A stretch of DNA of 64,000 bases from Caballeronia hypogeia (lineage in GTDB: Bacteria > Pseudomonadota > Gammaproteobacteria > Burkholderiales > Burkholderiaceae). The position numbers and the translations under genes are program-made. The DNA lies in the NCBI RefSeq assembly GCF_001544875.2, contig NZ_FCOA02000014.1, positions 1 through 64,000 of the forward strand, read 5' to 3'. Under the pieces are notes generated by a model. That model worked only from the letters and a program-made list of their open reading frames with translations. It had not been told where the DNA came from and did not search any database. Positions 7,578 to 15,673 of the stretch are shown here, in pieces (the first letter of the stretch is position 1; every line of letters starts with the position of its first letter).

Positions 7578-8896
7578 AGCGTCACACGTTCGATCTTCCC
7601 AACGATCACGAGGTAGCTGAACACGGTGATCAACGCGTTAGCGCCGACAAAGAACAGTGCGCCGGCAAACGATCCGGTGTTCGCCACCACATAGCCGATG
7701 ACGATCGGCGTCACGATGCCGGCGAGATTGCCGAACAGATTGAAGATCGAACCGCACAGGCCGACGGCTTCCTTCGGCGATGTATCGGCGACGACTGCCC
7801 AACCGAGTGCGCCCAGTCCCTTGCCGAAGAACGCCACCGACATCAGCACCATCACGAGCCAGTCCTCCGACACATAATTGCAGCCGATGATGGACATCGA
7901 CAACAGCATGCCGAGCACGATCGGCAGCTTGCGCGCAAAGCTCAGGGGTTTTCCGCGTTGGATCAGGCCATCGGAGAACACACCGCCCAACATGCCGCCG
8001 ACGAACCCGCAGATAGCGGGCACGGAGGCCAGAAAGCCCGCCTGCAAGATGGTCATGCCCCGCGCCTGGACCAGATACACCGGAAACCACGTCAGGAAAA
8101 AGTACGTCAGCACGCTGATGCAGAACTGCGCCAGATAGACGCCGAGCAGCATGCGGCTGGAAAGCAGTTGCTTGGCGAGCGGCCACGCACGCAATACCGG
8201 CCCTTGTTTTGCAGCTTTCGCGCCCGCGTCGCCCTGTCTGATGTGATCCAGTTCCGCACGATTGACCGCTGGATGGTGCGCCGGATCGCGCATGACCTTG
8301 AGCCATGCGATGGCGATGACGATCCCCGCAGCACCCATTGTCAGGTACACGTAGCGCCAGCCGAACGCGTGCGTGACCCATGCCATCATCGGCGTGAACA
8401 CGACCGCCGAAAAATACTGCGATGAGTTGAAGACCGCGGACGCCATGCCCCGCTCGCTGGCGGGAAACCATGCGGATACGACCTTCGCGTTGGCGGGAAA
8501 GGCCGGCGCTTCCGCTGCGCCCATGCAGAATCGCAAAAGGAACAACAGGGACACGGCGCTCCCCACTGCGCCCACGATGCCGGCGAAGCTTTGCAGCAGC
8601 GTAAAAATCGACCAGAGCAGGATGCTGCCCGCATAGACGCGGCGCGCGCCGAACCGGTCAAGCAACCACCCGCTCGGCAATTGCGAGAGCGTATAGGCCC
8701 ACGCAAACGCGGAGAACAGATAGCCCATCTCGACCGGGCCAATACCGAAGTCGGCTTTGAGCGCAGTGCCGGTGATGGACAGCGTCGCCCGATCTCCATA
8801 GTTGAGCGCCGTTATGGTGAACAGCATCGCAAGCACGAGAAAGCGAACCCGGCTGCGTGATGTCGTGTCGATATGCGTCACGGCGTTATCGTTCAT
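7562..8896 (-). CDS. MFS transporter, ACS/GarP-GudP-like sugar-acid:proton symporter
   Basis: A 444-residue, about 12-helix inner-membrane protein of the anion:cation symporter branch of the MFS. Landmarks are TALNYGDRATLSI in helix 1, the DRFGARR loop between helices 2 and 3, and FCMGAAEAPAFPANAKVVS, typical of glucarate/galactarate and related hexarate carriers. It is the last gene of a minus-strand run (dehydratase, aldolase, MFS, dehydrogenase, porin, MFS), 24 bp after the porin. It is paralogous to the carrier at 11137-12528. A sugar-acid substrate is likely; the exact one is not readable. Confidence 0.85.
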   Translation of the reverse strand: MNDNAVTHIDTTSRSRVRFLVLAMLFTITALNYGDRATLSITGTALKADFGIGPVEMGYLFSAFAWAYTLSQLPSGWLLDRFGARRVYAGSILLWSIFTLLQSFAGIVGAVGSAVSLLFLLRFCMGAAEAPAFPANAKVVSAWFPASERGMASAVFNSSQYFSAVVFTPMMAWVTHAFGWRYVYLTMGAAGIVIAIAWLKVMRDPAHHPAVNRAELDHIRQGDAGAKAAKQGPVLRAWPLAKQLLSSRMLLGVYLAQFCISVLTYFFLTWFPVYLVQARGMTILQAGFLASVPAICGFVGGMLGGVFSDGLIQRGKPLSFARKLPIVLGMLLSMSIIGCNYVSEDWLVMVLMSVAFFGKGLGALGWAVVADTSPKEAVGLCGSIFNLFGNLAGIVTPIVIGYVVANTGSFAGALFFVGANALITVFSYLVIVGKIERVTLQVFR

Positions 8897-8920
8897 TCCC
8901 GTATCCCAAGTCTCGTTGCA

Positions 8921-10111
8921 TCAGAAGCGGTGGCGCAAACCGACGCGTACCACGGCCTGCCGATCATTGTCCGACGGCGATTGATTGGTGATGCTCGCCA
9001 CAGCCGTGCGATTCCGCGAATCCGTGCCTGACGCCTTCTGATAGATACCGAGCAGATAGACGTCAGTGCGCTTGGAGAGGAAATAGTCGACGCCGGCCAT
9101 TGCCTGATGGTACGTGGCGCCGTCGTTCACGCCCGCGGCTCCGCTCACCGAGCTTCCTTTCGTATAGTCGTATGCCACGCCGATCAGCAAGTACGGCGTG
9201 GCGAAGATACGAAAATTGCCTTCGACGTTATTGAAGTGAACATCGCCCCTGTAGCCATTGGGATTGGGACCCGACGATGTATCGCCCAGCCCGTTGAACG
9301 CGATGTTCGAATACGTCACGCCCGCGGTCGCGGGTCCGAACGCATAGGAACCGCCCGCGCTTGCCGCCTGATAGGTGTGCGCCGACAGGAAGCCGCTGAA
9401 GATCGGATAGTTGGTGTTGGCCGTCGTCGCCGATGGCGTGCCTGTGGTCGCATTACCGAAGAAGCTGAGATTGGGATTGCGGACATTCAGGTAGCCTACG
9501 GCAAGCGCTGCGGGACCATTCGAATAAGCTGCCGCGACTGACCATATCTGGTTGCGCGTCGGATCCCCCGCCACGCCGCCGAGGCTATAAGCCGCCTCGA
9601 GGGAGACGCCCTTGAACGTCGCGCTCTTGAACTTGATGGAGTTGTTGGTCCGGTTCGCGTTGTTCAGGTTGTCCACGTCGGCCGGGTGCGCGCCGATGTT
9701 GCCCGCCCATTGATTGGACGCTGCAAACGGTCCGACGAGATCGGCATTGGGATCGTATTGCCGGCCGAGGGTGACGGTGCCGTACGGATTGCCGAGTCCC
9801 ACATAGGCCTGCCGCCCGAAGAGCAGCCCGCCCTGTCCCAGTTTGCCGTTGTTGATGTCGAAGCCGCTCTCCAGCACAAAGATCGCTTTCAGGCCGCCGC
9901 CAAGGTCTTCGGTGCCACGCAAACCCCAACGGCTGCCATTCGTCACGCCGCTTTGTAAGGCATATTGATGCTGACCGTTTGCGTTGGTGGTGAAGTTCAG
10001 ACCTTCATCGATGATCCCGTAAAGCGTCACACTGCTCTGGGCCTGGGCTGCGCTCACGCAGGACGCGAGTGCAACGGCGATCAATATCCGGCGTGGGCCA
10101 TTCGTGGTCAT
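8921..10111 (-). CDS. Burkholderia-type trimeric outer-membrane porin
   Basis: A 396-residue outer-membrane porin begins with a signal peptide (MTTNGPRR..., cleavage near SAAQA-QSSV). Then come the hallmark QSSVTLYGIIDEG, GSRWGLRGTEDLGGG and LFGRQAYVGL, and the C-terminal VRVGLRHRF ending in phenylalanine as the outer-membrane assembly signal. The ATG at 10111 was chosen because it is preceded by GGAGACAG and starts the signal peptide; a frame extends 14 codons further upstream without support. Embedded between a dehydrogenase and an MFS carrier of a sugar-acid operon, it probably admits the same anionic substrate. Confidence 0.93.
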   Translation of the reverse strand: MTTNGPRRILIAVALASCVSAAQAQSSVTLYGIIDEGLNFTTNANGQHQYALQSGVTNGSRWGLRGTEDLGGGLKAIFVLESGFDINNGKLGQGGLLFGRQAYVGLGNPYGTVTLGRQYDPNADLVGPFAASNQWAGNIGAHPADVDNLNNANRTNNSIKFKSATFKGVSLEAAYSLGGVAGDPTRNQIWSVAAAYSNGPAALAVGYLNVRNPNLSFFGNATTGTPSATTANTNYPIFSGFLSAHTYQAASAGGSYAFGPATAGVTYSNIAFNGLGDTSSGPNPNGYRGDVHFNNVEGNFRIFATPYLLIGVAYDYTKGSSVSGAAGVNDGATYHQAMAGVDYFLSKRTDVYLLGIYQKASGTDSRNRTAVASITNQSPSDNDRQAVVRVGLRHRF

Positions 10112-10149
10112 TCTGTCTCCATGTGCGTATATCGTTATCCTAAATATAT

Positions 10150-10178
10150 TCACGTCTGCGCATCCGATGCAGACGTGA
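10150..10178 (-). terminator. Hairpin between the dehydrogenase and porin genes
   Basis: TCACGTCTGC and GCAGACGTGA form a perfect ten-pair stem around a nine-base loop. On the minus strand it follows the dehydrogenase stop and is succeeded by the AT-rich AATATATTTAG, then the porin Shine-Dalgarno. It could be a partial terminator, an RNA-stabilising stem or an operator; the AT-rich tract is not a clean U-run. Confidence 0.45.
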
Positions 10179-10192
10179 GCTGGCTTACCCGC

Positions 10193-11140
10193 TTACCTAT
10201 CAGGCCAGATGGTGTTTTCGAGCGTGAGGCCTTCCTTGAGGCGCCGGATGTTATCCGCAATCGCGCGATAACGGCGATCCAGCAATCCCCGGCTCCAGCC
10301 AGAAATGTGGGGTGTCGTGGCTACGTTGGAAAGTCCGACGAACGGAAAGCGCGAAGGTGCAAGCGCGTCGTCCACGGTCTTCGGGTACTGATACCAGACA
10401 TCGAGCACCGCCGCGCCGATGCGCCGGTCGCGCAGTGCTTCATACAAGGCCTCTTCCTCGACGACTTCACCCCGCGCCACGTTGATGAACAGGCAGGTCG
10501 ACGGCAAGCGGGCAAGCCGCTCACGATCGAACAGATGCCGGGTCGTATCGTCGAGCGGGCAGCACAGCACCAGAATATCCGCATCCGCAAGAAACGCGTC
10601 GATGCGTCCGATCGGTGCTGTCACATTGAAATAAGGCGCCGCGCCGCCGCGCCGGTTGATACCTGTCGTCGCGATGCCGAACGCCTGAGCGCGCTTCGCC
10701 ACTTCCTGTCCGATATGCCCGGTGCCCACGATCGTCATGCGGCGGCCATACAGCTCGTCGCGAAATTCACGCTGCAGATAGGCTCGTGGCCACGTCGTCT
10801 CCGTCAGCGGCAACGGCTTGTGTTGCGCGAAGACATGCGCCAGTGCCGCGTGCAACACGTACTCGGCGATCGGCACTTCATGACAGAAGACATTCGCGCC
10901 CACGCACCCGTCCGGCAGGCTGCGCCACGCAATGCCTTCGTAGCCAGCGCCGGGCACATGCACCAGCCTCGCCGTCGTCGCCGAAGCTTCCTCCGACGAG
11001 AGATGCGTCGTGACCAGCACATCGGCATTCAGCGCCTCGGGCGTCACGTTCACGATGCCCTGAACATCGAACTCCGAACCCAGCAATTCACCCAGTAGCG
11101 CCGCGTGCGGGCTGTGTTGTCTCAGTGCCAGAACTTTCAA
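10193..11140 (-). CDS. D-isomer-specific 2-hydroxyacid dehydrogenase (hydroxypyruvate/glyoxylate reductase-like)
   Basis: A 315-residue NAD(P)-dependent dehydrogenase has the Rossmann fingerprint IVGTGHIGQEVAKRA, the substrate arginine in LFINVARGEVVEEEAL and the catalytic histidine in TTPHISGWS. It overlaps the upstream MFS gene by four bases (ATGA), a sign of translational coupling. In context with a dehydratase and an RraA-like aldolase it may reduce a 2-keto acid such as hydroxypyruvate to D-glycerate, which the garK product could phosphorylate. That pathway link is inference; family members have varied substrates. Confidence 0.85.
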   Translation of the reverse strand: MKVLALRQHSPHAALLGELLGSEFDVQGIVNVTPEALNADVLVTTHLSSEEASATTARLVHVPGAGYEGIAWRSLPDGCVGANVFCHEVPIAEYVLHAALAHVFAQHKPLPLTETTWPRAYLQREFRDELYGRRMTIVGTGHIGQEVAKRAQAFGIATTGINRRGGAAPYFNVTAPIGRIDAFLADADILVLCCPLDDTTRHLFDRERLARLPSTCLFINVARGEVVEEEALYEALRDRRIGAAVLDVWYQYPKTVDDALAPSRFPFVGLSNVATTPHISGWSRGLLDRRYRAIADNIRRLKEGLTLENTIWPDR

Positions 11141-12528
11141 GCGGTTCCCCTTTCATTGGACGACAGACGTTCTGTCGCGTGCGATTGCTGAACCTCGACG
11201 CCAAGGTCGAGCCGGCGGGTCGGTCCCATCAAAAATGCATACGCTGCAGCCGACACGAGCGCATGCGCGGCGACGAACACCAGCACCCCCGCATAAGAGC
11301 CCGTCTTCGCGATGATGTAACCGCTGACGATCGGCGTGACGATTCCACCGATATTCCCGATGGCATTGAACACGCCGCCCGCGAGCCCCGTGATCTGCTT
11401 CGGCGCGGTATCCGAGATCACGGCCCAGCCAATCGCCGCAAGTCCTTTGCCGAAAAACGCGAGCGCCATGATTGCGACGATTTGCCATTCCTTGGTCGCG
11501 AAGTTGCAGCCGACCATTGTCGCGGCGAGCAACATGCCGGTGATGAACGGCGTCTTTCTTGCGAACGAGATCGACTTTCCGTGCTTCAGAAATGCATCCG
11601 AGACGAAGCCGCACGCAAGACCGCCCAGAAAGCCGCAGATCGCGGGTATGGCTGCGACGAAGCCCACTTTCGCCACCGGCATCCCGCGTTCGTGCATCAG
11701 ATACATCGGAAACCAGGTGATGAAGAAGTAGGTCAGCGCCGCAATCGCGTATTGCCCGATATAGGCGGCGACGAATATACGATTGCTCAAGACCTTCTTC
11801 AACATGCGAAAACCGGGTCTTTGCGCGGCTGTCGGCTTCACGCTGTCGAGATCGGTCAGCGCACCGCCTTCAGTAATGAAGTCGAATTCGCCGCGGTTGA
11901 TGCGCGGATCCTTCTTCGGGTCGTAAATCACCTTTGGCCATACGAGCGCGATCAATACGCCCAGTACGCCCATACTGACGAAAATGTACTGCCAGCCCCA
12001 GTGAGCAGCGACGAGTCCCATCAACGGACCGAAGAACGCCACAGCCACGTACTGCGCCGAATTGAAGATGGATGTCGCCGCACCGCGTTCCGCCGACGGA
12101 AACCACGCCGCGACAATCCGGTTGTTGGCCGGACAGGCGGCGGATTCCACCAGGCCGAGGAAGAAGCGAATCACGAAGAGCGCGACGAAGGCATTGGCCG
12201 GATGAAACATGCCGATGCTCGCTTGCAGCATCGTGAACATCGACCACGACAGCAGGCTCAATCCGTAGATCAGCTTGGAGCCAAAGCGGTCGAGCAGCCA
12301 CCCCGCCGGTATCTGGCCGAGCACATAGCTCCATCCGAAAGCCGAGAACAGATACCCGAGGCCGATCGGTCCGATGTCGAATGCTTTGGATACAGCCGGA
12401 CCCGCAATCGACAGCGTCGCGCGATCCGCATAATTCAGCGCCGTCACGATGAACAGCACGCTCAGAATCCAGTAGCGGATTCTGGTCGGCCGGCCATCCT
12501 GAATGGACGCTGCGCCTCTTCGGTTCAT
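11137..12528 (-). CDS. MFS transporter, ACS-type sugar-acid symporter
   Basis: A 463-residue MFS carrier, paralogous to the one at 7562-8896. It shares the helix-1 motif TALNYADRATLSIAGPA, the DRFGSKLIYG loop and the ESAACPANNRIVAAWFPSAERG segment. About 12 membrane helices are expected; the C-terminal tail after residue 435 is hydrophilic. It lies 35 bp downstream of the RraA-like gene and overlaps the dehydrogenase start. Two related carriers in one cluster suggest related substrates or a duplication, and a third, broken relative is at 18085-19020. Confidence 0.87.
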   Translation of the reverse strand: MNRRGAASIQDGRPTRIRYWILSVLFIVTALNYADRATLSIAGPAVSKAFDIGPIGLGYLFSAFGWSYVLGQIPAGWLLDRFGSKLIYGLSLLSWSMFTMLQASIGMFHPANAFVALFVIRFFLGLVESAACPANNRIVAAWFPSAERGAATSIFNSAQYVAVAFFGPLMGLVAAHWGWQYIFVSMGVLGVLIALVWPKVIYDPKKDPRINRGEFDFITEGGALTDLDSVKPTAAQRPGFRMLKKVLSNRIFVAAYIGQYAIAALTYFFITWFPMYLMHERGMPVAKVGFVAAIPAICGFLGGLACGFVSDAFLKHGKSISFARKTPFITGMLLAATMVGCNFATKEWQIVAIMALAFFGKGLAAIGWAVISDTAPKQITGLAGGVFNAIGNIGGIVTPIVSGYIIAKTGSYAGVLVFVAAHALVSAAAYAFLMGPTRRLDLGVEVQQSHATERLSSNERGTA

Positions 12529-12563
12529 CGATGTCTCCTTCGTCGCTTATGATCGGCGCGGGT

Positions 12564-13283
12564 TTAGCGGCCGTTCTGGCTGCGCCAGGTTGCGAACTTG
12601 TCGAGTGTTTCCGGCCTGGTCGCCGGATACAGGCCGATGATCGTTTCGCCCGCGTTGACCCGTTCCATCACGAAGTCTTCGAAGGCGGTCATATCCGTGG
12701 CTTCCGCCGTGACTTCCTCGACGAGATGCGCCGGAATGACGATCACGCCGTCGTTGTCGCCCACGACGATATCGCCGGGAAACACCGCCGCGCCGCCGCA
12801 ACCGACAGGCACGTTGATATCGAGCGCTTCATGCAAGGTCAGGTTCGTCGGCGCGGAAGGCCGCGTGTGAAAAGCCGGCATATCGATGCGCGAGATATCG
12901 TCGGAGTCGCGGAAGCCGCCATCGGTCACGACACCCGCCACACCACGCTGCATCAGCCGCGTGACGAGAATGCCGCCCGCTGATGCCGCGCGCGGATCGT
13001 TACGGCTGTCCATCACGAGCACCGCGCCCGCCGGGCAGATTTCGACGGCCTTGCGCTGCGGATGTTCCGGATTTCGAAACACCTCAATTCCGTTTCGATC
13101 CTCGCGTGCCGGGATATAGCGAAGCGTGAACGCCTCGCCGACCATGCTCTTGCTCAGGCGCGCGAGCGGCGTGACGCCCTGAATCACTTGCTGACGCAAG
13201 CCACGCTTGTAGAGCGCGGTCGCGAGCGTGGCGGTGCTGATCTTTTCGAGTTGCTGGCGCAATGCGGGTGTAAGAGTCGACAT
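12564..13283 (-). CDS. RraA-like / HMG-type aldolase family protein
   Basis: A 239-residue protein of the RraA/HMG-aldolase fold, whose enzymes cleave 4-hydroxy-2-keto acids to pyruvate in a divalent-metal-dependent way. Landmarks are the GEAFTLRYIPAR stretch, the glycine-rich FPGDIVVGDNDGVIVIP segment and AASAGGILVTRLMQRGVAGVVTDG, which carries the R/D pair used in catalysis. The ATG at 13283 is preferred because GAGG lies eight bases upstream; an ATG six codons earlier has no ribosome binding site. The operon places it after a dehydratase that could supply a 2-keto-3-deoxy acid substrate. Confidence 0.83.
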   Translation of the reverse strand: MSTLTPALRQQLEKISTATLATALYKRGLRQQVIQGVTPLARLSKSMVGEAFTLRYIPAREDRNGIEVFRNPEHPQRKAVEICPAGAVLVMDSRNDPRAASAGGILVTRLMQRGVAGVVTDGGFRDSDDISRIDMPAFHTRPSAPTNLTLHEALDINVPVGCGGAAVFPGDIVVGDNDGVIVIPAHLVEEVTAEATDMTAFEDFVMERVNAGETIIGLYPATRPETLDKFATWRSQNGR

Positions 13284-13340
13284 GGAGATAGCCTCGTTCA
13301 TGAAATAGGGAGTGGGTCGATTCGCGGCCGATCGACCCGG

Positions 13341-14540
13341 TTACGCTGATTCGCGCAGCGTGGCATCGGCGCGGAGTTTCACTTCCGATCGAAGCGCCGT
13401 ACCGAGGCCCGGAAGCACCGGCGCCTTGACCATGCCGCGCTCGATCACGGGAAGCTCGGTCACGAGATCGCGATACCAGGTCGACAGCGTGGCGCGCACG
13501 ACTTCCTGATAGATTGCCGTCGATGCGTGCAGCGCGAGATGGAGTCCGGCCATTAACGTGATCGGCCCGGTGCAGTCGTGCGGCGCCAACGCGCGCCGGT
13601 GCGATTCCGCGATCGCCGCGATCTTGCGTGCTTCGGTCAGACCTCCGCACCACGCGAGATCGAGCATGACGACATCGACCGCGTTCGCCGCCATCAGCTC
13701 ACGAAACTGCGTGGTGCCCGACAATGTCTCGCTGCCGCAGATCGGCACACGCACGCGTGAACGCAGATCGGCGAGCGCTTCGACATCGTGCATTTTGTTG
13801 ATCGGGTCTTCGACCCAGAAGACGCCGTAGTCTTCCAGCGCGCGGCAGATGCGTTCCGCCGGCAATGCACCCCAGAGGCTATGCAACTCGCACATGACTT
13901 CGATGTTGTCGCCCACCGCCTCACGAATCTTCCTGAACGGTTCGAGACCGCGCTTGAGATCAACGAGCGAGATGTTTTGTCCGCCCGTCGCAGCCGCGAA
14001 AACATCGAACGGCCAGATTTTCATCGCGCGATAACCTTCTTCGATCAGACTGGTAGCAAGACGGCCTGCGTCCGTGTTGAACGCAAGCTGATCGTCGTAG
14101 GGGCCTTGCGGCGCATCTTGTTGGCCGATCACGCGACGCGCTACGTTGTTGCTGTTATACGAATAGCCCGCACACGTGTTGTAAGCCTGAATTTCAAGGC
14201 GATTTGCACCGCCCATTGCTTCATGCACGGGAATGCCGTGACGCTTGCCTTTGATGTCCCACAACGCGAGGTCGATGGCGCTCGCCGCACGAATTTCAGC
14301 GCTTGCACCCTGGAAGCCGACGTACGGCGTGTGCAGTTGCCGCGAAATCGCTTCGACCTGACGCGCGTCACTGCCGAGAATTTGCGGCGCGATCTGTTCG
14401 TGAATGACGGCTTCCACCGCTTGCGCGCCACGGAAGGTTTCGCCGAGGCCCATCAGTCCTTCGTCGGTTTCCACTTCGACCCAGATTAGATTCGGCCGTT
14501 CGGCGATACGTATCGTGCGCAGCTTCGTGATTCTGGACAT
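13341..14540 (-). CDS. Enolase-superfamily sugar-acid dehydratase (mandelate racemase/muconate lactonizing type)
   Basis: A 399-residue enzyme with an N-terminal capping domain and a barrel. Visible catalytic features are the lysine-bearing AMKIWPFD on barrel strand two, the metal ligands in MCELHSLW, WVEDPINK and CGSETLSG, the Asp in DLAWCGGLTEA and the His in LAPHDCTGPITLMAG (the His-Asp dyad). This is the mandelate-racemase-type layout of acid-sugar dehydratases. The lysine motif KIW rather than KxK departs from well-known members, so the substrate is left open. It is the first gene of the minus-strand sugar-acid run and divergent from the GntR regulator. Confidence 0.88.
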   Translation of the reverse strand: MSRITKLRTIRIAERPNLIWVEVETDEGLMGLGETFRGAQAVEAVIHEQIAPQILGSDARQVEAISRQLHTPYVGFQGASAEIRAASAIDLALWDIKGKRHGIPVHEAMGGANRLEIQAYNTCAGYSYNSNNVARRVIGQQDAPQGPYDDQLAFNTDAGRLATSLIEEGYRAMKIWPFDVFAAATGGQNISLVDLKRGLEPFRKIREAVGDNIEVMCELHSLWGALPAERICRALEDYGVFWVEDPINKMHDVEALADLRSRVRVPICGSETLSGTTQFRELMAANAVDVVMLDLAWCGGLTEARKIAAIAESHRRALAPHDCTGPITLMAGLHLALHASTAIYQEVVRATLSTWYRDLVTELPVIERGMVKAPVLPGLGTALRSEVKLRADATLRESA

Positions 14541-14614
14541 GGCGATGTTGAAGGCTGTTGATGAAGTGTCGCCATGCTCTCAGCGCACGGAAGGATCGTC
14601 AAAGAATCGACGCA

Positions 14615-14627
14615 CCTGTATTACAGG
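14615..14627. promoter_or_regulatory. GntR-type operator CCTGTATTACAGG between the dehydratase and regulator genes
   Basis: A perfect 13-bp inverted repeat (CCTGTA-T-TACAGG) lies in the 124-bp divergent intergenic region. The same 11-base core, CTGTATTACAG on the opposite strand, recurs at 15541-15553 ahead of the symporter gene. The adjacent FadR-type regulator is the obvious ligand. Confidence 0.65.
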
Positions 14628-14664
14628 GTTAAGATGAGCGCGTTCTTCCAAGAGGTTCTCGTTT

Positions 14665-15342
14665 ATGACCGTCTCTCCCCTCACGGACGCCGCCTATCAA
14701 GGCATCCTGGCTTTCATCGATCGAAGCCGCCTGATGCCGGACGACAAACTGCCTGGTGAAAACCCTATGGCGGAAATGCTCGGCGTATCGCGGCCGGTGG
14801 TCCGTCAGGCCTTGGCGAGGCTCAGGTCGGAAGGCTGGGTGGTCTCGCGCAAGGGCGCGGGAAACTACGTCGGGCAGCCGCACTTGCGCAGTGCGCCGTT
14901 CGGATCCATTCAAAGCGTGGAAGAAGTCCGCGCTTTTCTAGAGTTCCGCTGCGTGATCGAGGGCGAATGCGCTGCATGGGCCGCGCTCAGCAATGACGAG
15001 GCCCTGAGAGAGGAAGTCAGCACGCGCCGGCGCCTTCTCGAAGTGGCGATCAATCGCGGCACGGAAAGCATTGAGGAAGACATCGCGTTTCACGAAGCCG
15101 TAGCCAAAGCCAGCGGCAACAAGTTCTACCTGATGACGATGGCGGCGATCCGCGATCATCGCCGTATGGCGACGCGCGTAATCCGCGAATTCTCGGTGCA
15201 ACCGCAACTGAGACGTGTGCGCGATATCCGCAAAGAGCATCTATTGATCGACAAAGCCATCACGAAACGCGATCCCGAAGAGGCGCGGCAAGCAATGGTC
15301 GCGCACATCAGAAGCGGCATTTCCCGCTTGTTCGGCGAGTAG
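14665..15342 (+). CDS. GntR-family (FadR/FCD subfamily) transcriptional regulator
   Basis: A 225-residue regulator. The N-terminal winged helix (about residues 5-75) has LPGENPMAEMLGVSRPVVRQALARLRSEGWV. The C-terminal all-helical FCD effector domain has the EFRCVIEGECAAWAA, DIAFHEAVAKASGN and HLLIDKAI segments that supply metal and ligand contacts. It faces the dehydratase operon across an intergenic operator and precedes a symporter with the same operator, so it most likely represses both in the absence of a sugar-acid inducer and also controls itself. Confidence 0.9.
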   Translation: MTVSPLTDAAYQGILAFIDRSRLMPDDKLPGENPMAEMLGVSRPVVRQALARLRSEGWVVSRKGAGNYVGQPHLRSAPFGSIQSVEEVRAFLEFRCVIEGECAAWAALSNDEALREEVSTRRRLLEVAINRGTESIEEDIAFHEAVAKASGNKFYLMTMAAIRDHRRMATRVIREFSVQPQLRRVRDIRKEHLLIDKAITKRDPEEARQAMVAHIRSGISRLFGE

Positions 15343-15673
15343 CCGCTCCGCATTTGAGCGCACACGTCCGCTTCGCCCGGATGCTTCGACGTCACGCCTA
15401 GTACTTTCCCCAGTGCGGCGGCCCACCACGCCCGTGCTTCCCGGCTGACCGCAATTGCCTCACGGCCTTTTAGGACGGCGCGCTTGCCTGCTGCCGTCTG
15501 AATTTCCCGGACCTTTCCGTGAGCATCCCGACGGGAAGAACCTGTAATACAGAATGCTCCATTTGTTGACCGGACGCCGCTCAGTTGCGAGCCTTTGCCT
15601 GCCTTGTCCCTTGAGAGGCAGCGCTCAAGAGGCCGCCTGTTTTAAATCGACAGAAAAAATTGGGAGACGTGAC
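15343..15673. other. Leader region of the symporter gene with an operator at 15541-15553
   Basis: The 331 bp contain CCTGTAATACAGA at 15541-15553, which matches on the opposite strand the CTGTATTACAG core at 14616-14626. It lies 120 bp upstream of the preferred start. The open frame does extend upstream of 15674 to 15554, but those 40 codons look like non-coding sequence. Confidence 0.6.
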
